A stretch of DNA of 64,000 nt from Colwellia polaris (GTDB lineage Bacteria > Pseudomonadota > Gammaproteobacteria > Enterobacterales > Alteromonadaceae). Below, piece after piece: positions 1 through 9,020 of this stretch (within the stretch, counting starts at the first letter, position 1; each line of letters starts with the position of its first letter). Below the pieces are notes generated by a model, which did not search any database, had not been told where the DNA came from, and saw only the letters and a program-made list of their open reading frames with translations. Position numbers and translations under genes: made by a program. The stretch spans positions 310,001 to 374,000 of the forward strand of contig NZ_NBOE01000001.1 of NCBI RefSeq assembly GCF_002104515.1. Direction: 5' to 3'.

Positions 1-60
1 CCATTGTATCAACCGAGTGACCTTGTTAATTTACTCACTTCATTAAAGCAAAGTGAGTAG
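1..60 (+). CDS. 3' end of an upstream gene (partial)
   Basis: Frame 1 is open from the first base to a TAG at 58-60 and encodes a short tail ending in SLKQSE. Residue composition and codon use look coding, and the next gene follows on the same strand 62 bases later. Nineteen residues are too few to assign a family; the tail loosely resembles the last helix of a small c-type cytochrome, but that is only a guess. Confidence 0.5.
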   Translation, partial: PLYQPSDLVNLLTSLKQSE

Positions 61-75
61 CTAGCATTAATCATT

Positions 76-105
76 GAGTTTGAGTTTGAGTTTGAGTTTG
101 AGTTT
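76..105 (+). repeat. Hexanucleotide tandem repeat (GAGTTT x5)
   Basis: Five perfect GAGTTT units lie between the preceding stop codon and the ribosome binding site (AAGGA at 112-116) of the next gene, with degenerate half-units on either side (ATT before, AAGT after). A repeat in this position is prone to slipped-strand length change and would alter the distance between any upstream promoter and the start codon. Confidence 0.85.
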
Positions 106-122
106 AAGTAAAAGGAAAAAAT

Positions 123-407
123 ATGAGCATAGTACGGGTAAACGAATTTACTGCTGCAGCAGAAAAATCATCAGAACTTTATACATTTTTACAAACATTG
201 ATACCTTATATTTCATCTGCGAAAGGCTGTATTTCATGTGAATTGTTAAAACATAATGAGCATAGAGATCAGTTTATGATGATCGAGCGTTGGGATGAAA
301 TAGAAAGCCATCAACTTGCTATTACCGATTATCCACAAGATAAGATGCAAGCCGCAATGAGCTTATTTGGTGCGGCGCCAAAAGGAACATACTACAAAGA
401 AGGCTAA
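123..407 (+). CDS. ABM-domain (antibiotic biosynthesis monooxygenase / YgiN-like) protein
   Basis: The 94-residue product has the compact single-domain layout of the ABM family: an N-terminal strand, the typical G-C-x-x-C-E-L segment near residues 35-40, and FMMIERWDEIESHQLAI near residues 51-67, where the family has its E-x-W-x-x-x-x-x-x-x-x-H signature. Relatives are small cofactor-free oxygenases acting on quinols or polyketides; the substrate here cannot be read. The start is fixed by AAGGA six bases upstream. Its leader contains a hexanucleotide repeat (76-105), and a miniature inverted-repeat element begins 15 bases after its stop, so both its 5' and 3' UTRs are repetitive. Confidence 0.8.
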   Translation: MSIVRVNEFTAAAEKSSELYTFLQTLIPYISSAKGCISCELLKHNEHRDQFMMIERWDEIESHQLAITDYPQDKMQAAMSLFGAAPKGTYYKEG

Positions 408-421
408 GCCAGAAGCTAGGT

Positions 422-652
422 AACCTGAGCGCTGGATAAGTAGTACTTGCTCAATCCTCCCTTTTAAGCCATTACCTGCGTTAAAACGTCGATAAATAGC
501 CCGCTATTCATAAACGTTTTGCCTTGGAAATGGCATAAAATGAAGCATTGATGGTGTAAATTTGTGATGTTCACCTTACTATAGCATTTACTTTACCACC
601 TAAGCTTTTGATTCACTTGAGTATTAAGCACTCATTATCCAGAGTTCAGGTT
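422..652 (+). mobile_element. MITE-like element copy 1 (231 bp)
   Basis: First of six copies of the same non-coding element. The right end is the consensus TTATCCAGAGTTCAGGTT and the left end is a version with mismatches (AACCTGAGCGCTGGATAA). Internally it can fold into a long hairpin around AAAACGTCGATAAATAGC and its imperfect complement. By eye it differs from copy 4 at about 10 of 231 positions. Its flanks (AGGT left at 418-421, AAGC right at 653-656) do not match, so this is the only copy without a visible 4-bp duplication. It fills most of the 314-base gap between the ABM gene and the YjdF-like gene. Confidence 0.9.
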
Positions 653-721
653 AAGCAATATTGTGGGTGATGTTATTAACAAGCTTTAGACTATTTCTAT
701 TTTTTATGGAGCAAAATTAAT

Positions 722-1327
722 ATGTTAAAAATGCTTTGGTTAAGCTTATTTTTTATTGTGCTGATTTGGTCAGGCATTGAGCCGAAAGACCAATTTACGT
801 GGTTTTTAGAAGTATTACCGGCCATTATTGGCTTAGTGTTAATGGCGATAACGTTGAAGAGTTTTCCATTAACGCGGCTACTTTATAACTTTATTTTATT
901 ACATTGTATTGTATTAATGGTTGGCGGACATTACACCTACGCAGAAGTGCCGCTGTTTGACACTATTGCCAATTGGCTGGGCTCTGAGCGAAATAACTAC
1001 GATAAAGTTGGGCATTTTTTCCAAGGTTTTGTTCCCGCTTTATTAGCGCGTGAAATTCTTATTCGCAAAGGTATTGTTAATGGTAAGGCATGGCTAAATG
1101 TTATTATTGTAGCTATTTGTCTAGCTTTTAGTGCCTTTTATGAGTTAATTGAGTGGTGGGTTGCGGTTGCTTCCGGTGAGAATGCAGAAGCATTTTTAGG
1201 TACTCAAGGGTATGTTTGGGACACGCAATCAGACATGGCTTTGGCGTTAGTTGGCGCTATTATTTCATTGATTGTTTTAGCTAAATATCATGATCGCCAA
1301 TTAGCTAAAATACGCGTCAAACCTTAG
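722..1327 (+). CDS. YjdF/DUF2238 family inner-membrane protein
   Basis: A 201-residue polytopic membrane protein with about six hydrophobic segments. It carries the hallmark DUF2238 stretches: GGHYTYAEVPLF near residues 67-78, RNNYDKVGHFFQGF near 90-103, FYELIEWW near 139-146 and GTQGYVWDTQSDM near 160-172. The buried His, Asp and Glu residues in these motifs are typical of the family, whose biochemical role is not established. GGAG lies ten bases upstream of ATG. It is followed on the same strand by a small lipoprotein gene after about 55 bases and may share its transcript. Confidence 0.85.
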   Translation: MLKMLWLSLFFIVLIWSGIEPKDQFTWFLEVLPAIIGLVLMAITLKSFPLTRLLYNFILLHCIVLMVGGHYTYAEVPLFDTIANWLGSERNNYDKVGHFFQGFVPALLAREILIRKGIVNGKAWLNVIIVAICLAFSAFYELIEWWVAVASGENAEAFLGTQGYVWDTQSDMALALVGAIISLIVLAKYHDRQLAKIRVKP

Positions 1328-1382
1328 TGCTTATATCTAACACTGTTACTGAAAAGTAAGCGCTTAACATTTAAGGTTACTC

Positions 1383-1544
1383 ATGAAAGTGAAGCTATTA
1401 TTTATCATTATTACGCTATTTTCGCTTGTGGCTTGCAGTTCTTTTTCTGTGAGTAATCAAGGCGCAAAAGTTACTGTTGGCAAAACGGTTGAACAACCTA
1501 ATGTTATTGTGAATGGTCAAGTTAACGATATTGACAAGCCCTAG
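1383..1544 (+). CDS. Small lipoprotein (53 aa)
   Basis: ATG at 1383 opens a 53-codon frame beginning MKVKLLFIIITLFSLVAC, a textbook lipoprotein signal with lipobox L-V-A-C, so Cys18 should be lipidated. The mature part (about 35 residues) is rich in Val, Asn and Gly (VTVGKTVEQPNVIVNGQV) and resembles the short beta-strand tails of small conserved gammaproteobacterial lipoproteins; I do not recognise the family. The stop TAG is part of the hairpin at 1536-1566 that separates it from the convergent FMN reductase gene. Confidence 0.7.
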   Translation: MKVKLLFIIITLFSLVACSSFSVSNQGAKVTVGKTVEQPNVIVNGQVNDIDKP

Positions 1545-1566
1545 CGTTATAGCTGCTCTAGGGCTT
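1536..1566. terminator. Bidirectional terminator-like hairpin
   Basis: AAGCCCTAG and CTAGGGCTT form a perfect 9-bp stem with a 13-base loop between two convergent genes. The U-run is short (TTTAATATT on the plus side), so strength is uncertain. The left arm overlaps the stop codon of the small lipoprotein. Confidence 0.6.
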
Positions 1567-1588
1567 TAATATTGGTTATGTAAGTAAG

Positions 1589-2128
1589 CTAGGCAAGCAA
1601 GTTTTGCACTGCTGTTTTTAATTGTAATGCTAACGCTGCATTGGTTAATTTAGCTTGCTCAACATCAAAGTTTTCGAAAAAACTAGGTACCGATAACGAT
1701 GCTTTTACATCGCCTGCAAAGTAAGGTGCTGAGCCAATGGCCGCGGTTAATACATTTGCTGCTCCGCCTGGGCCAGGAGATGTTGAGAGTAAAATCATAG
1801 GTTTGTTTTGAAAAAGTTTTTGATTTATCCGCGAGGTCCAATCAAATAAATTTTTATAAGCGGCGCTGTAACTACCGTTATGTTCAGCAAATGAAATAAT
1901 AATGGCGTCACTTGCTCCCAACTTGTCAAAGAAAGCCCTTGCCGCTTCAGGTTGGCCCAATTCAGCTTCTTTATCTTGGCTAAAAAGTGGTATTTCATAA
2001 TCATTTAAATCAAGCACTTCTAAATCAATACCTGTTTTAATTTCAGTCGCTAATTCCCCCGCGTACTGAGCAAGTTGTTTGTTAATAGATTTACTACTGG
2101 TGCTGGCACCGAATGCAACAATTTTCAT
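1589..2128 (-). CDS. NADPH-dependent FMN reductase family protein
   Basis: The 179-residue product belongs to the flavodoxin-like FMN_red family. The phosphate-binding loop is FGASTSSKSINKQLA at residues 6-20, and the flavin-contacting segment FAEHNGSYSAAYKNLFDW lies near 80-97. Members reduce quinones, azo dyes or free flavins using NAD(P)H in the cytoplasm. It is a single gene, convergent with the lipoprotein and divergent from rluF. No specific substrate can be deduced. Confidence 0.85.
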   Translation of the reverse strand: MKIVAFGASTSSKSINKQLAQYAGELATEIKTGIDLEVLDLNDYEIPLFSQDKEAELGQPEAARAFFDKLGASDAIIISFAEHNGSYSAAYKNLFDWTSRINQKLFQNKPMILLSTSPGPGGAANVLTAAIGSAPYFAGDVKASLSVPSFFENFDVEQAKLTNAALALQLKTAVQNLLA

Positions 2129-2262
2129 ATTTGTACCTTAGTTCGTTGGGTTTTTTAACGCTTTTAATAACATTACTCTACAGTGTGATAAAAGTTAGGT
2201 AAAATGGTTTTAATTAAATGTAGAACATAAGTATTTTTAACGGATCTTATTTAGGATAGCCA

Positions 2263-3219
2263 GTGTCAATTTACGAAAAACGCCTCAACAAATATATCAG
2301 CGATTCAGGTTATTGTTCGCGTCGATTTGCCGATAAGTTAATCGAAAGCAATCGTGTAACCATTAATGGCAAAGTGCCCGAGTTAGGTACTAAAGTGGTT
2401 TCAGGCGATAAGGTTTGCGTAGACGGTAATGAGATTAAAGCCAGTGCCAGTAATCATACCGACCGGGTTTATATTGCTTATAACAAACCCGTTGGTATTA
2501 CCTGTACGACTGAGCGCCACGTTAAAGGCAATATTATTGATGCTATTGGTCATACTAAACGCATATTCCCTATTGGCCGCTTAGATAAACCATCAGAAGG
2601 CTTGATTTTTCTCACCAGCGACGGCGACATTGTTAATAAAATATTACGTGCCGAAAATGCCCATGACAAAGAATATATTGTCAAAGTAGACAAGCCTATT
2701 AGCGAGCGCTTTATTGAGCGTATGTCGAAAGGCGTACCGATTTTAGGCACAATTACTAAGCCGTGTATTGTTAAACCTGAGAGTAAGTTCGTTTTTCGTA
2801 TTATATTAACTCAAGGATTAAATCGCCAAATTCGTCGCATGTGTGAATACCTCGATTATGAAGTTACTGAGTTAAAGCGCTCACGCATTATGAAAGTTGA
2901 GCTGGGTAGTTTACGCCCTGGACAATGGCGTGACTTAACCGCTAGTGAAATGGCTGAAATTACCACGGCGGTAGCCGGATCGCGCAAAACAGCGCTTGAT
3001 GATGATTATATTGAAAACGGCGCCGATGCAGATAGTGATACTGAACAAGCGAGTGACGAAGCACCAGCCAAGGTAAACATTGCTGATATTAAACATGCGA
3101 GTAAAAGCATTGTTTCTAAATCACCGGCGTCTTCACGTAGCTTAACGCGCATAGATGTCAGCAAACCTTCAGAAAAGCCTGGCGGTAAAAAACGCTTAAG
3201 TTTGAAAAAGAAAAAATAA
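2263..3219 (+). CDS. rluF: 23S rRNA pseudouridine synthase, RluF type
   Basis: An S4 RNA-binding domain occupies about residues 5-60, followed by an RsuA/RluB/E/F catalytic domain with the motif [17 protein letters not shown] near residues 101-117, where Asp103 is the expected nucleophile. RluF modifies U2604 in the peptidyl-transferase region of 23S rRNA in E. coli. The last ~80 residues are low complexity, first acidic then strongly basic (ending [10 protein letters not shown]), and probably an unstructured RNA-binding tail. The start is GTG with AGGA upstream. RluF is favoured over RluB/E by the [16 protein letters not shown] segment. Confidence 0.88.
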   Translation: MSIYEKRLNKYISDSGYCSRRFADKLIESNRVTINGKVPELGTKVVSGDKVCVDGNEIKASASNHTDRVYIAYNKPVGITCTTERHVKGNIIDAIGHTKRIFPIGRLDKPSEGLIFLTSDGDIVNKILRAENAHDKEYIVKVDKPISERFIERMSKGVPILGTITKPCIVKPESKFVFRIILTQGLNRQIRRMCEYLDYEVTELKRSRIMKVELGSLRPGQWRDLTASEMAEITTAVAGSRKTALDDDYIENGADADSDTEQASDEAPAKVNIADIKHASKSIVSKSPASSRSLTRIDVSKPSEKPGGKKRLSLKKKK

Positions 3220-3261
3220 TAAAGCGCTAAATTTTACGATGAAGTGAAGCGAGACCATATA

Positions 3262-3873
3262 ATGCATATTCCTGAAAAGTGGCGTTTAGATAAACAGTCA
3301 GATATTTTTGCCTTTATTGAAAACTATAGTTTCGCCACGTTAGTTTCACCGTCATTACAGTCGAGTCATTTGCCATTAATGTTAGATCGAGATAAACAGT
3401 GTTTAATTGGTCACTTTGCGCGGAGTAATCCACATTGGCGAGAGTTTATTAAAGATACAACTAAACAACATTTAGTGATATTCAATGGTCCTCATGGTTA
3501 TATTTCACCCTCCTGGTATGCCAATAAGCCTGCCGTTCCAACGTGGAATTATGCGGTAGTACATATTAAAGGCTGTGCTGAAATATTAAGCGCTGATGAA
3601 ACTGCACAAGCACTCGATTTATTGATGGCTAAATATGAACCTGCACTTTTAGATACACGCGATGTGGTTACCGCTGACTATCAAGAAAAATTAGCCCATG
3701 GCATTGTTGGTTTTAAAATTTCAATAGATGAAATTGACGCTAAAGCTAAGCTTGGTCAGCATCGTACAAAAGCAGATCAACAAGGAGTAACGGCGGCCTT
3801 GAGTCAATCTTCATCACCTGATCACCAAGCGTTGCTGAACTACATGCAAGCATTAAAGTTAGGTATTGGTTAG
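3262..3873 (+). CDS. PaiB-like FMN-binding family protein
   Basis: The product begins MHIPEKWR, the usual first residues of the PaiB family, so I place the start at the ATG at 3262 rather than the in-frame GTG at 3244. The fold is a split-barrel FMN-binding domain with GHFARSNPHW near residues 50-59 and the conserved PSWYANKPAVPTWNY near 83-97. Bacillus PaiB was described as a regulator of sporulation and protease genes; in proteobacteria the role is uncertain and a flavin-dependent enzyme is equally plausible. It lies 43 bases downstream of rluF and may be co-transcribed. Confidence 0.85.
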   Translation: MHIPEKWRLDKQSDIFAFIENYSFATLVSPSLQSSHLPLMLDRDKQCLIGHFARSNPHWREFIKDTTKQHLVIFNGPHGYISPSWYANKPAVPTWNYAVVHIKGCAEILSADETAQALDLLMAKYEPALLDTRDVVTADYQEKLAHGIVGFKISIDEIDAKAKLGQHRTKADQQGVTAALSQSSSPDHQALLNYMQALKLGIG

Positions 3874-3878
3874 TGAAT

Positions 3879-3903
3879 TAACACTTGTTGAGTGTTAGTT
3901 TTC
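3879..3903 (+). terminator. Terminator-like hairpin after the PaiB-like gene
   Basis: TAACACT and AGTGTTA form a 7-bp stem with a 5-base loop, followed by GTTTTCAT. It begins a few bases after the stop codon of the PaiB-like gene. Confidence 0.5.
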
Positions 3904-3995
3904 ATAACTTACTCAAGGCTTGTACAGTATTTATTCAGGTGTTACCCACAGTTTATTCATTGCCATTTTGCATACAGCAGATCAGTTTTTATCTA

Positions 3996-4910
3996 TTAAT
4001 CTTTCAAATTCAATAAATTCGCCGGTGAGTACTGGTCGGTTAATACGGGTGAATTTTTTGGCCAATCTTGCGTAGTAGCCGTTGAAAGCATTTGACGGCT
4101 TATCTCAATAATATCAACATTAAAAGGCAATAAACTAGCGCGCAAAGCTAAAGCACGTGAGGCTATTTCATCGTTGTTAGGTAATGGCTTAGCACTGGCT
4201 AATATAATGCGGTTGCTGTTGTTATTATTTTTAACATTGAAAAAATCACCAAATACAGATTTATAGGTCGCTGACTCGTAGTTATATAAACGACTTACCG
4301 AAAATGTATTTGCTGCTAAAACACCGTTTTCACTGAGTAAATTTTTAACTTCTTGTAAAAATTCTTGAGTCATTAAATGCTCAGGTATGTAGTCACCGTT
4401 AAATGCGTCGAGAATAATCCAATCGTATTGCTGCTTTTTTATCGATTCGCGCTTTATAAAAATGCGTCCGTCTTGCGCTACCGCTGTAATGTGGTCGTTT
4501 TCGAAAAAACTAAAGTAATTGCGCGCGACTTTAATTACCGCTGGGTCAATTTCGACATTGGTAATAGTCGCCTTAGGGTAGATCTGGTGTAAGGTGTTCG
4601 ACATGGTGCCGCCGCCTAAACCAATAATTAAAATGCGCTCAGGATTCGGGTTAATTAATAAACTGGAGAAAAGCATTTTAGTATAGTTAAAAACTAAGCG
4701 TTGTGGATCGTCAACTAACATGCAGCTTTGTTGAGTTTTAGAGCTTCTAACGTTAAATTTTAAGCAGCGTAAACCTTTGTTCTCTTCCACTAATATATTG
4801 CGATATAACGAACGCTCACTGTGAATAGTTTTAGCTAATATTGGTGTACTCACCATTGAACCTATAAGTAAGCCGCTGATAATAACAAGGGTAAAAATAA
4901 ACTTATTCAT
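3996..4910 (-). CDS. Spermidine synthase-like protein, catalytic half
   Basis: A spermidine-synthase/SAM-methyltransferase Rossmann domain. The nucleotide-binding loop is IIGLGGGTMSNTLHQ, followed by the acidic VEIDPAV after strand 2 and DAFNGDYIPEHL in the active-site loop. The start is set to the ATG at 4910 because it overlaps the stop of the upstream gene (ATGAATAA), arguing for translational coupling; the longer in-frame start at 4937 lies inside that gene. It then begins with a hydrophobic segment (about residues 3-25), either a signal sequence or an anchor. Together with its neighbour it corresponds to the two halves of fused membrane spermidine-synthase-like proteins. Whether it makes a polyamine is unknown. 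Confidence 0.8.
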   Translation of the reverse strand: MNKFIFTLVIISGLLIGSMVSTPILAKTIHSERSLYRNILVEENKGLRCLKFNVRSSKTQQSCMLVDDPQRLVFNYTKMLFSSLLINPNPERILIIGLGGGTMSNTLHQIYPKATITNVEIDPAVIKVARNYFSFFENDHITAVAQDGRIFIKRESIKKQQYDWIILDAFNGDYIPEHLMTQEFLQEVKNLLSENGVLAANTFSVSRLYNYESATYKSVFGDFFNVKNNNNSNRIILASAKPLPNNDEIASRALALRASLLPFNVDIIEISRQMLSTATTQDWPKNSPVLTDQYSPANLLNLKD

Positions 4911-5580
4911 GAGCTGTGCCTTGTTGGTTAAGTACATTGCTATCGCGACCTTGCTTCTGTTGATTCACACGATTAAACACCATAGCACTAACGCCAAGTA
5001 AAATTAGTACCGTACTACAGACCATAATTATGTCGTTAACTTCGAACAGTAATACTAAATAGAAAGAGGTAATTATTGTGCCTAACGCACTGCCCAGTGT
5101 TGATACAAAGTAGAGAAACCCAGCGACCTGACCGCTTTTATCTTTATCAGTAACCAGTAAGCGTACGGAATAGGGCGAAATCATACCGAGTATTACGGTA
5201 GGGACAAAAAATAATGCCATGGATGCTAATAACGAACCATAACGAGTATCTTCAATGGCGAGAAATATAGCCTCCATTATCCATTGTGAAGAAAAAGCGA
5301 CTGGCAAGACAGTAATACCCGCACAAATAAATATTAATCCGTAACGGTTTAAAGAGGCGTTTTTTGTTGATAGCTTACCGCCGGCTAAATAACCCAATGA
5401 TAAACTCAACATAAATACCGTAATGATACTGCCCCAAATATGTACGCTACTGCCAAAAAACGGCGCTAAAATTCTGCCACCTAACAGCTCAATACTCATG
5501 ATACAAAAGCCACTACTAAAGGCTAATAAATAGATTAAAGGGTTTTGCCAAGGCGAATTATTATTATTTATTTTTGTCAT
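4903..5580 (-). CDS. Membrane half of a spermidine synthase-like pair
   Basis: A 225-residue protein with about six or seven transmembrane segments. It starts FSSGFCIMSIELLGGRILAPFFG, the signature of the membrane portion of fused MFS/spermidine synthase proteins (E-L-x-G-x-R-I-L-A-P). It also carries SPYSVRLLV and LYFVSTLGSALGT, typical of the same family. It overlaps the catalytic-half gene by 8 bases, so the two should be made in equal amounts and probably assemble. The last ~25 residues are hydrophilic and Gln-rich. Confidence 0.8.
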   Translation of the reverse strand: MTKINNNNSPWQNPLIYLLAFSSGFCIMSIELLGGRILAPFFGSSVHIWGSIITVFMLSLSLGYLAGGKLSTKNASLNRYGLIFICAGITVLPVAFSSQWIMEAIFLAIEDTRYGSLLASMALFFVPTVILGMISPYSVRLLVTDKDKSGQVAGFLYFVSTLGSALGTIITSFYLVLLFEVNDIIMVCSTVLILLGVSAMVFNRVNQQKQGRDSNVLNQQGTAHE

Positions 5581-5664
5581 TAACTTACTGCTTTATTCTT
5601 GGTATTTAATCGATAAGTTATCTTATACCAATTGAATTAAGAAAGTGAGTAATTATAAGTAGGT

Positions 5665-5895
5665 AACCTGAACTCTGGATAAGCAGCACTTGCTCAATCC
5701 TCCCTTTTAACCCTTTATCTGCGTTAAAACATCGATAAATAGCTCGCTATTCATAACCGTTTTGCCTTGAAAGCGGCATAAAATGAAGCATTGATGGTGT
5801 AAATTCGTGATGTTCACCTTGCTATAGCATTTATTTCACCACCTAAGCTTTTGATTCACTTGAGTATCAAGCACTCATTATCCAGAGTTCAGGTT
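5665..5895 (+). mobile_element. MITE-like element copy 2 (231 bp)
   Basis: Perfect 18-bp terminal inverted repeats AACCTGAACTCTGGATAA / TTATCCAGAGTTCAGGTT, flanked by the direct repeat AGGT (5661-5664 and 5896-5899). It carries no gene. It lies 84 bases upstream of the membrane half of the spermidine-synthase-like pair, beyond the uvrA terminator. A partial match to the other repeat family (ATACCAATTGAATTAA, 5625-5640) sits beside it. Between 5900 and 6083 I see no further feature. Confidence 0.95.
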
Positions 5896-6082
5896 AGGTA
5901 ATGTAAACTCAGAAAATCAGGTGAGCGAAATGTGCTTTGCGGATATCGAAAAAACACTTCATTGCTTAATAATAAAGTAGTCGAATATATCCTTGCTGGC
6001 AGGTTAGTGCGTAGTTAGCTATTAAAAATAGAGGGTTAGCATTGTGCTGAGATAAAGGTCACAGATCATAGAGTTTAGAAAC

Positions 6083-6115
6083 AAAAAAGGCTTGTTATAA
6101 AAACAAGCCTTTAAT
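6083..6115 (-). terminator. Intrinsic terminator of uvrA
   Basis: AAAGGCTTG and CAAGCCTTT form a 9-bp stem with a 9-base loop. Read on the minus strand it ends in a run of Ts, about 45 bases after the uvrA stop codon. Confidence 0.8.
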
Positions 6116-6161
6116 CATGCATGAGACAGAAATTTGCAGCAATTGTTATATCAAAAGTTGC

Positions 6162-9020
6162 TTATTTGGCCTTTTTATCTTTAGCAATCTTTTGGTTAGC
6201 TAATAGCGGCTTTAAGAATCTCGCGGTATGTGAGCTCTTATGTTTTGCCACTTGTTCTGGGGTGCCAGTAACCAGTATCTCACCGCCACCACCGCCGCCT
6301 TCAGGACCTAAATCAACAATCCAGTCAGCCGTTTTAATCACGTCTAAGTTATGTTCAATAACCACTAAGGTATTACCTTTATCACGTAAACGATGAATCA
6401 CTTGTAGTAGTTGTTTAATATCGTGAAAGTGCAAGCCTGTGGTGGGTTCATCTAAAATATACAAGGTTTTACCGGTATCACGTTTTGATAATTCTTTCGC
6501 CAGTTTAATACGTTGTGCTTCACCACCCGATAAAGTAGTGGCTGACTGTCCAAGCTTAATATAACTTAAACCTACGTCTACTAACGTTTGCAGTTTACGT
6601 TTTATTGCAGGAATAGGCGCGAAAAATTCAAAAGCGTCTTCAATGGTCATATCTAGCACTTCATGAATGCTCTTGCCTTTGTATTTTACTTCTAAAGTTT
6701 CACGGTTATAGCGTTTACTTTTACAAACGTCACAAGGTACGTAAACATCAGGTAAAAAGTGCATTTCAACTTTGATTAAACCGTCGCCTTGGCAAGCTTC
6801 ACAACGTCCGCCTTTAACGTTAAAACTGAAACGCCCTGGCTTATAACCGCGTGAACGCGACTCTTGTGTGGCGGCAAAAATGTCACGAATAGCGGTAAAA
6901 ATACCGGTATAAGTGGCAGGGTTAGAACGCGGTGTTCTGCCTATTGGGCTTTGATCAATATCGATAACTTTATCGAGTAAGTCTAACCCTTTAATTTCTT
7001 TATATGGCGCAGGTTCTTGTGTGGTAGCACCGTTTAATTCAATATGGGCTAACTTATACAAAGTGTCGTTGATCAACGTTGATTTACCTGAACCAGAAAC
7101 ACCGGTAATACAGGTCATTAGGCCATTAGGAATAACTAAGTCGACATTTTTTAAGTTGTTGCCAGTAGCACCTTTTAATTCAACAACGTTCTTTTTGTCA
7201 AAAGGCACTCTGTTTTTAGGTATTTCAATACCTTCTCTACCTGAAAGATATTGACCGGTTAGTGAGTCTTCACACGCAAGAATATCATCAACGTTACCTT
7301 CTGCAATAATATGGCCACCATGCACACCGGCACCTGGGCCAATATCAATGACGTAATCGGCGGCGCGAATCGCATCTTCGTCGTGTTCAACCACAATAAC
7401 GGTATTACCTAAATCACGTAAATGGATCAGCGTTTCTAGCAAGCGCTCATTGTCACGTTGATGTAAACCAATAGACGGCTCGTCTAATACGTACATTACG
7501 CCTACTAAACCTGCGCCTATTTGGCTCGCTAAACGAATACGTTGTGCTTCACCGCCTGATAATGTGCCGGCTGCACGCGATAGGTTGAGGTAATTTAAAC
7601 CCACGTTCACTAAGAAGCCTAATCGGTCACATACTTCTTTAAGAATTTTTTCTGCTATTTGGCCTTTTTGACCTGTTAACTCAAGACCTTGGAAAAAGGC
7701 TAATGCATCAGCAATGGCATATTCTGCTACTTCAGGTAACGGCGTATCGCCAACAAAAACGTTACGTGCTTCTAAGCGTAAACGGCTACCATGACAATCA
7801 GGGCAACTTTGGCTATTAAGGTATTTTGCTAGCTCTTCACGAACCGCGTTTGACTCAGTTTCGCGATAACGGCGATCCATGTTATTTAAAATACCTTCAA
7901 ACGGATGTTTGCGAATAACAATGTCACCGCGGTCGTTCATGTATTTAAATTCTATTTCTTGCTTGCCGCTACCTTTTAAAATTAATTGCTGAGTTTTTTT
8001 ATCTAGTTCATTAAAGGCTAAATCAAGCGAAAATTGATAATGATCAGCCAAGGCTTGTAACATTTGAAAATAATAAAAATTGCGTTTATCCCAACCTCGA
8101 ATAGCGCCACCGGCTAAACTTAATTCAGGGTTAGTAATAATTCGGCTTTCATCAAAAAACTGCTGATTACCTAAACCATCACAGGTTTGACATGCTCCAG
8201 CAGGATTGTTGAAGGAGAACAAGCGAGGTTCTAACTCTTGCATGCTATAACCACATTTAGGGCAAGCAAAGTTAGCAGAAAAGACTAATTCTTCTTTTTT
8301 AGGATCATCCATAAACGCTACTTTTACTGTACCTGAGGTCAGTGAAAGTGCGGTTTCAAAAGATTCAGAAAGGCGTAATTGAATGTCTTCACGTACCTTG
8401 AGGCGATCAACAACTACTTCAATGGTGTGTTTTTTTTGTAACTCTAAGCTTGGTGGATCTGAAAGGTCACAAACTTCGCCGTCGATACGGGCACGAATAT
8501 AGCCTTGAGCCGCGAGGTTATCTAATAATTTCGTATGTTCACCTTTACGGTCTTGCAACACCGGGGCAAGCACCATAACTTTGGTGCCTTCTTCTAACGC
8601 TAATACGCGATCAACCATTTGAGAAATGGTTTGTGCAGTAAGCGGTAAATGATGATCAGGACAACGAGGCTCACCAACACGCGCGTAAAGTAAGCGCAAA
8701 TAATCATATATTTCGGTGATGGTTCCCACGGTTGAGCGTGGGTTATGTGAGGTTGACTTTTGCTCAATTGAAATAGCCGGAGACAAACCTTCAATGTGAT
8801 CAACATCGGGCTTTTCCATTAAAGATAAAAACTGGCGAGCATAAGCAGAAAGCGACTCTACATAGCGTCTTTGTCCTTCGGCGTATAAAGTGTCAAAGGC
8901 TAATGAAGACTTACCTGAGCCCGAAAGGCCGGTAATAACAACTAACTTATCGCGAGGAATATCTACATTAATGTTTTTCAAGTTATGAGTGCGAGCACCC
9001 CTGACTTCAATTTTCTTCAT
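6162..9020 (-). CDS. uvrA: UvrABC excinuclease subunit A
   Basis: Full-length 952-residue UvrA, the damage-recognition ATPase of nucleotide excision repair. The N-terminal Walker A is GLSGSGKSS (31-39) and a second, GVSGSGKST, follows in the C-terminal half. Two ABC signature regions ([12 protein letters not shown] and [12 protein letters not shown]) are present. The zinc-binding cysteines are C253/C256/C277/C280 in the first module and the CEAC...CDVC pair in the second. The C-terminus has the Gly-rich GGGGGGEIL loop typical of the family. It is divergent from yajR. In many gammaproteobacteria uvrA neighbours ssb and is LexA-controlled; I could not find a CTGT-N8-ACAG box in the 314-base upstream region. 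Confidence 0.97.
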   Translation of the reverse strand: MKKIEVRGARTHNLKNINVDIPRDKLVVITGLSGSGKSSLAFDTLYAEGQRRYVESLSAYARQFLSLMEKPDVDHIEGLSPAISIEQKSTSHNPRSTVGTITEIYDYLRLLYARVGEPRCPDHHLPLTAQTISQMVDRVLALEEGTKVMVLAPVLQDRKGEHTKLLDNLAAQGYIRARIDGEVCDLSDPPSLELQKKHTIEVVVDRLKVREDIQLRLSESFETALSLTSGTVKVAFMDDPKKEELVFSANFACPKCGYSMQELEPRLFSFNNPAGACQTCDGLGNQQFFDESRIITNPELSLAGGAIRGWDKRNFYYFQMLQALADHYQFSLDLAFNELDKKTQQLILKGSGKQEIEFKYMNDRGDIVIRKHPFEGILNNMDRRYRETESNAVREELAKYLNSQSCPDCHGSRLRLEARNVFVGDTPLPEVAEYAIADALAFFQGLELTGQKGQIAEKILKEVCDRLGFLVNVGLNYLNLSRAAGTLSGGEAQRIRLASQIGAGLVGVMYVLDEPSIGLHQRDNERLLETLIHLRDLGNTVIVVEHDEDAIRAADYVIDIGPGAGVHGGHIIAEGNVDDILACEDSLTGQYLSGREGIEIPKNRVPFDKKNVVELKGATGNNLKNVDLVIPNGLMTCITGVSGSGKSTLINDTLYKLAHIELNGATTQEPAPYKEIKGLDLLDKVIDIDQSPIGRTPRSNPATYTGIFTAIRDIFAATQESRSRGYKPGRFSFNVKGGRCEACQGDGLIKVEMHFLPDVYVPCDVCKSKRYNRETLEVKYKGKSIHEVLDMTIEDAFEFFAPIPAIKRKLQTLVDVGLSYIKLGQSATTLSGGEAQRIKLAKELSKRDTGKTLYILDEPTTGLHFHDIKQLLQVIHRLRDKGNTLVVIEHNLDVIKTADWIVDLGPEGGGGGGEILVTGTPEQVAKHKSSHTARFLKPLLANQKIAKDKKAK

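Noticed and set aside
422-652. 4-bp target duplication for MITE copy 1
   Set aside because: Flanks AGGT and AAGC do not match, so the duplication is absent or decayed in this copy.
3244-3261. GTG at 3244 as start of the PaiB-like gene
   Set aside because: Family members begin MHIPEKWR, which matches the ATG at 3262.
6121-6396. 91-codon plus-strand ORF at the end of uvrA
   Set aside because: It overlaps the conserved UvrA C-terminus and the Pro run is the antisense of the UvrA Gly loop.
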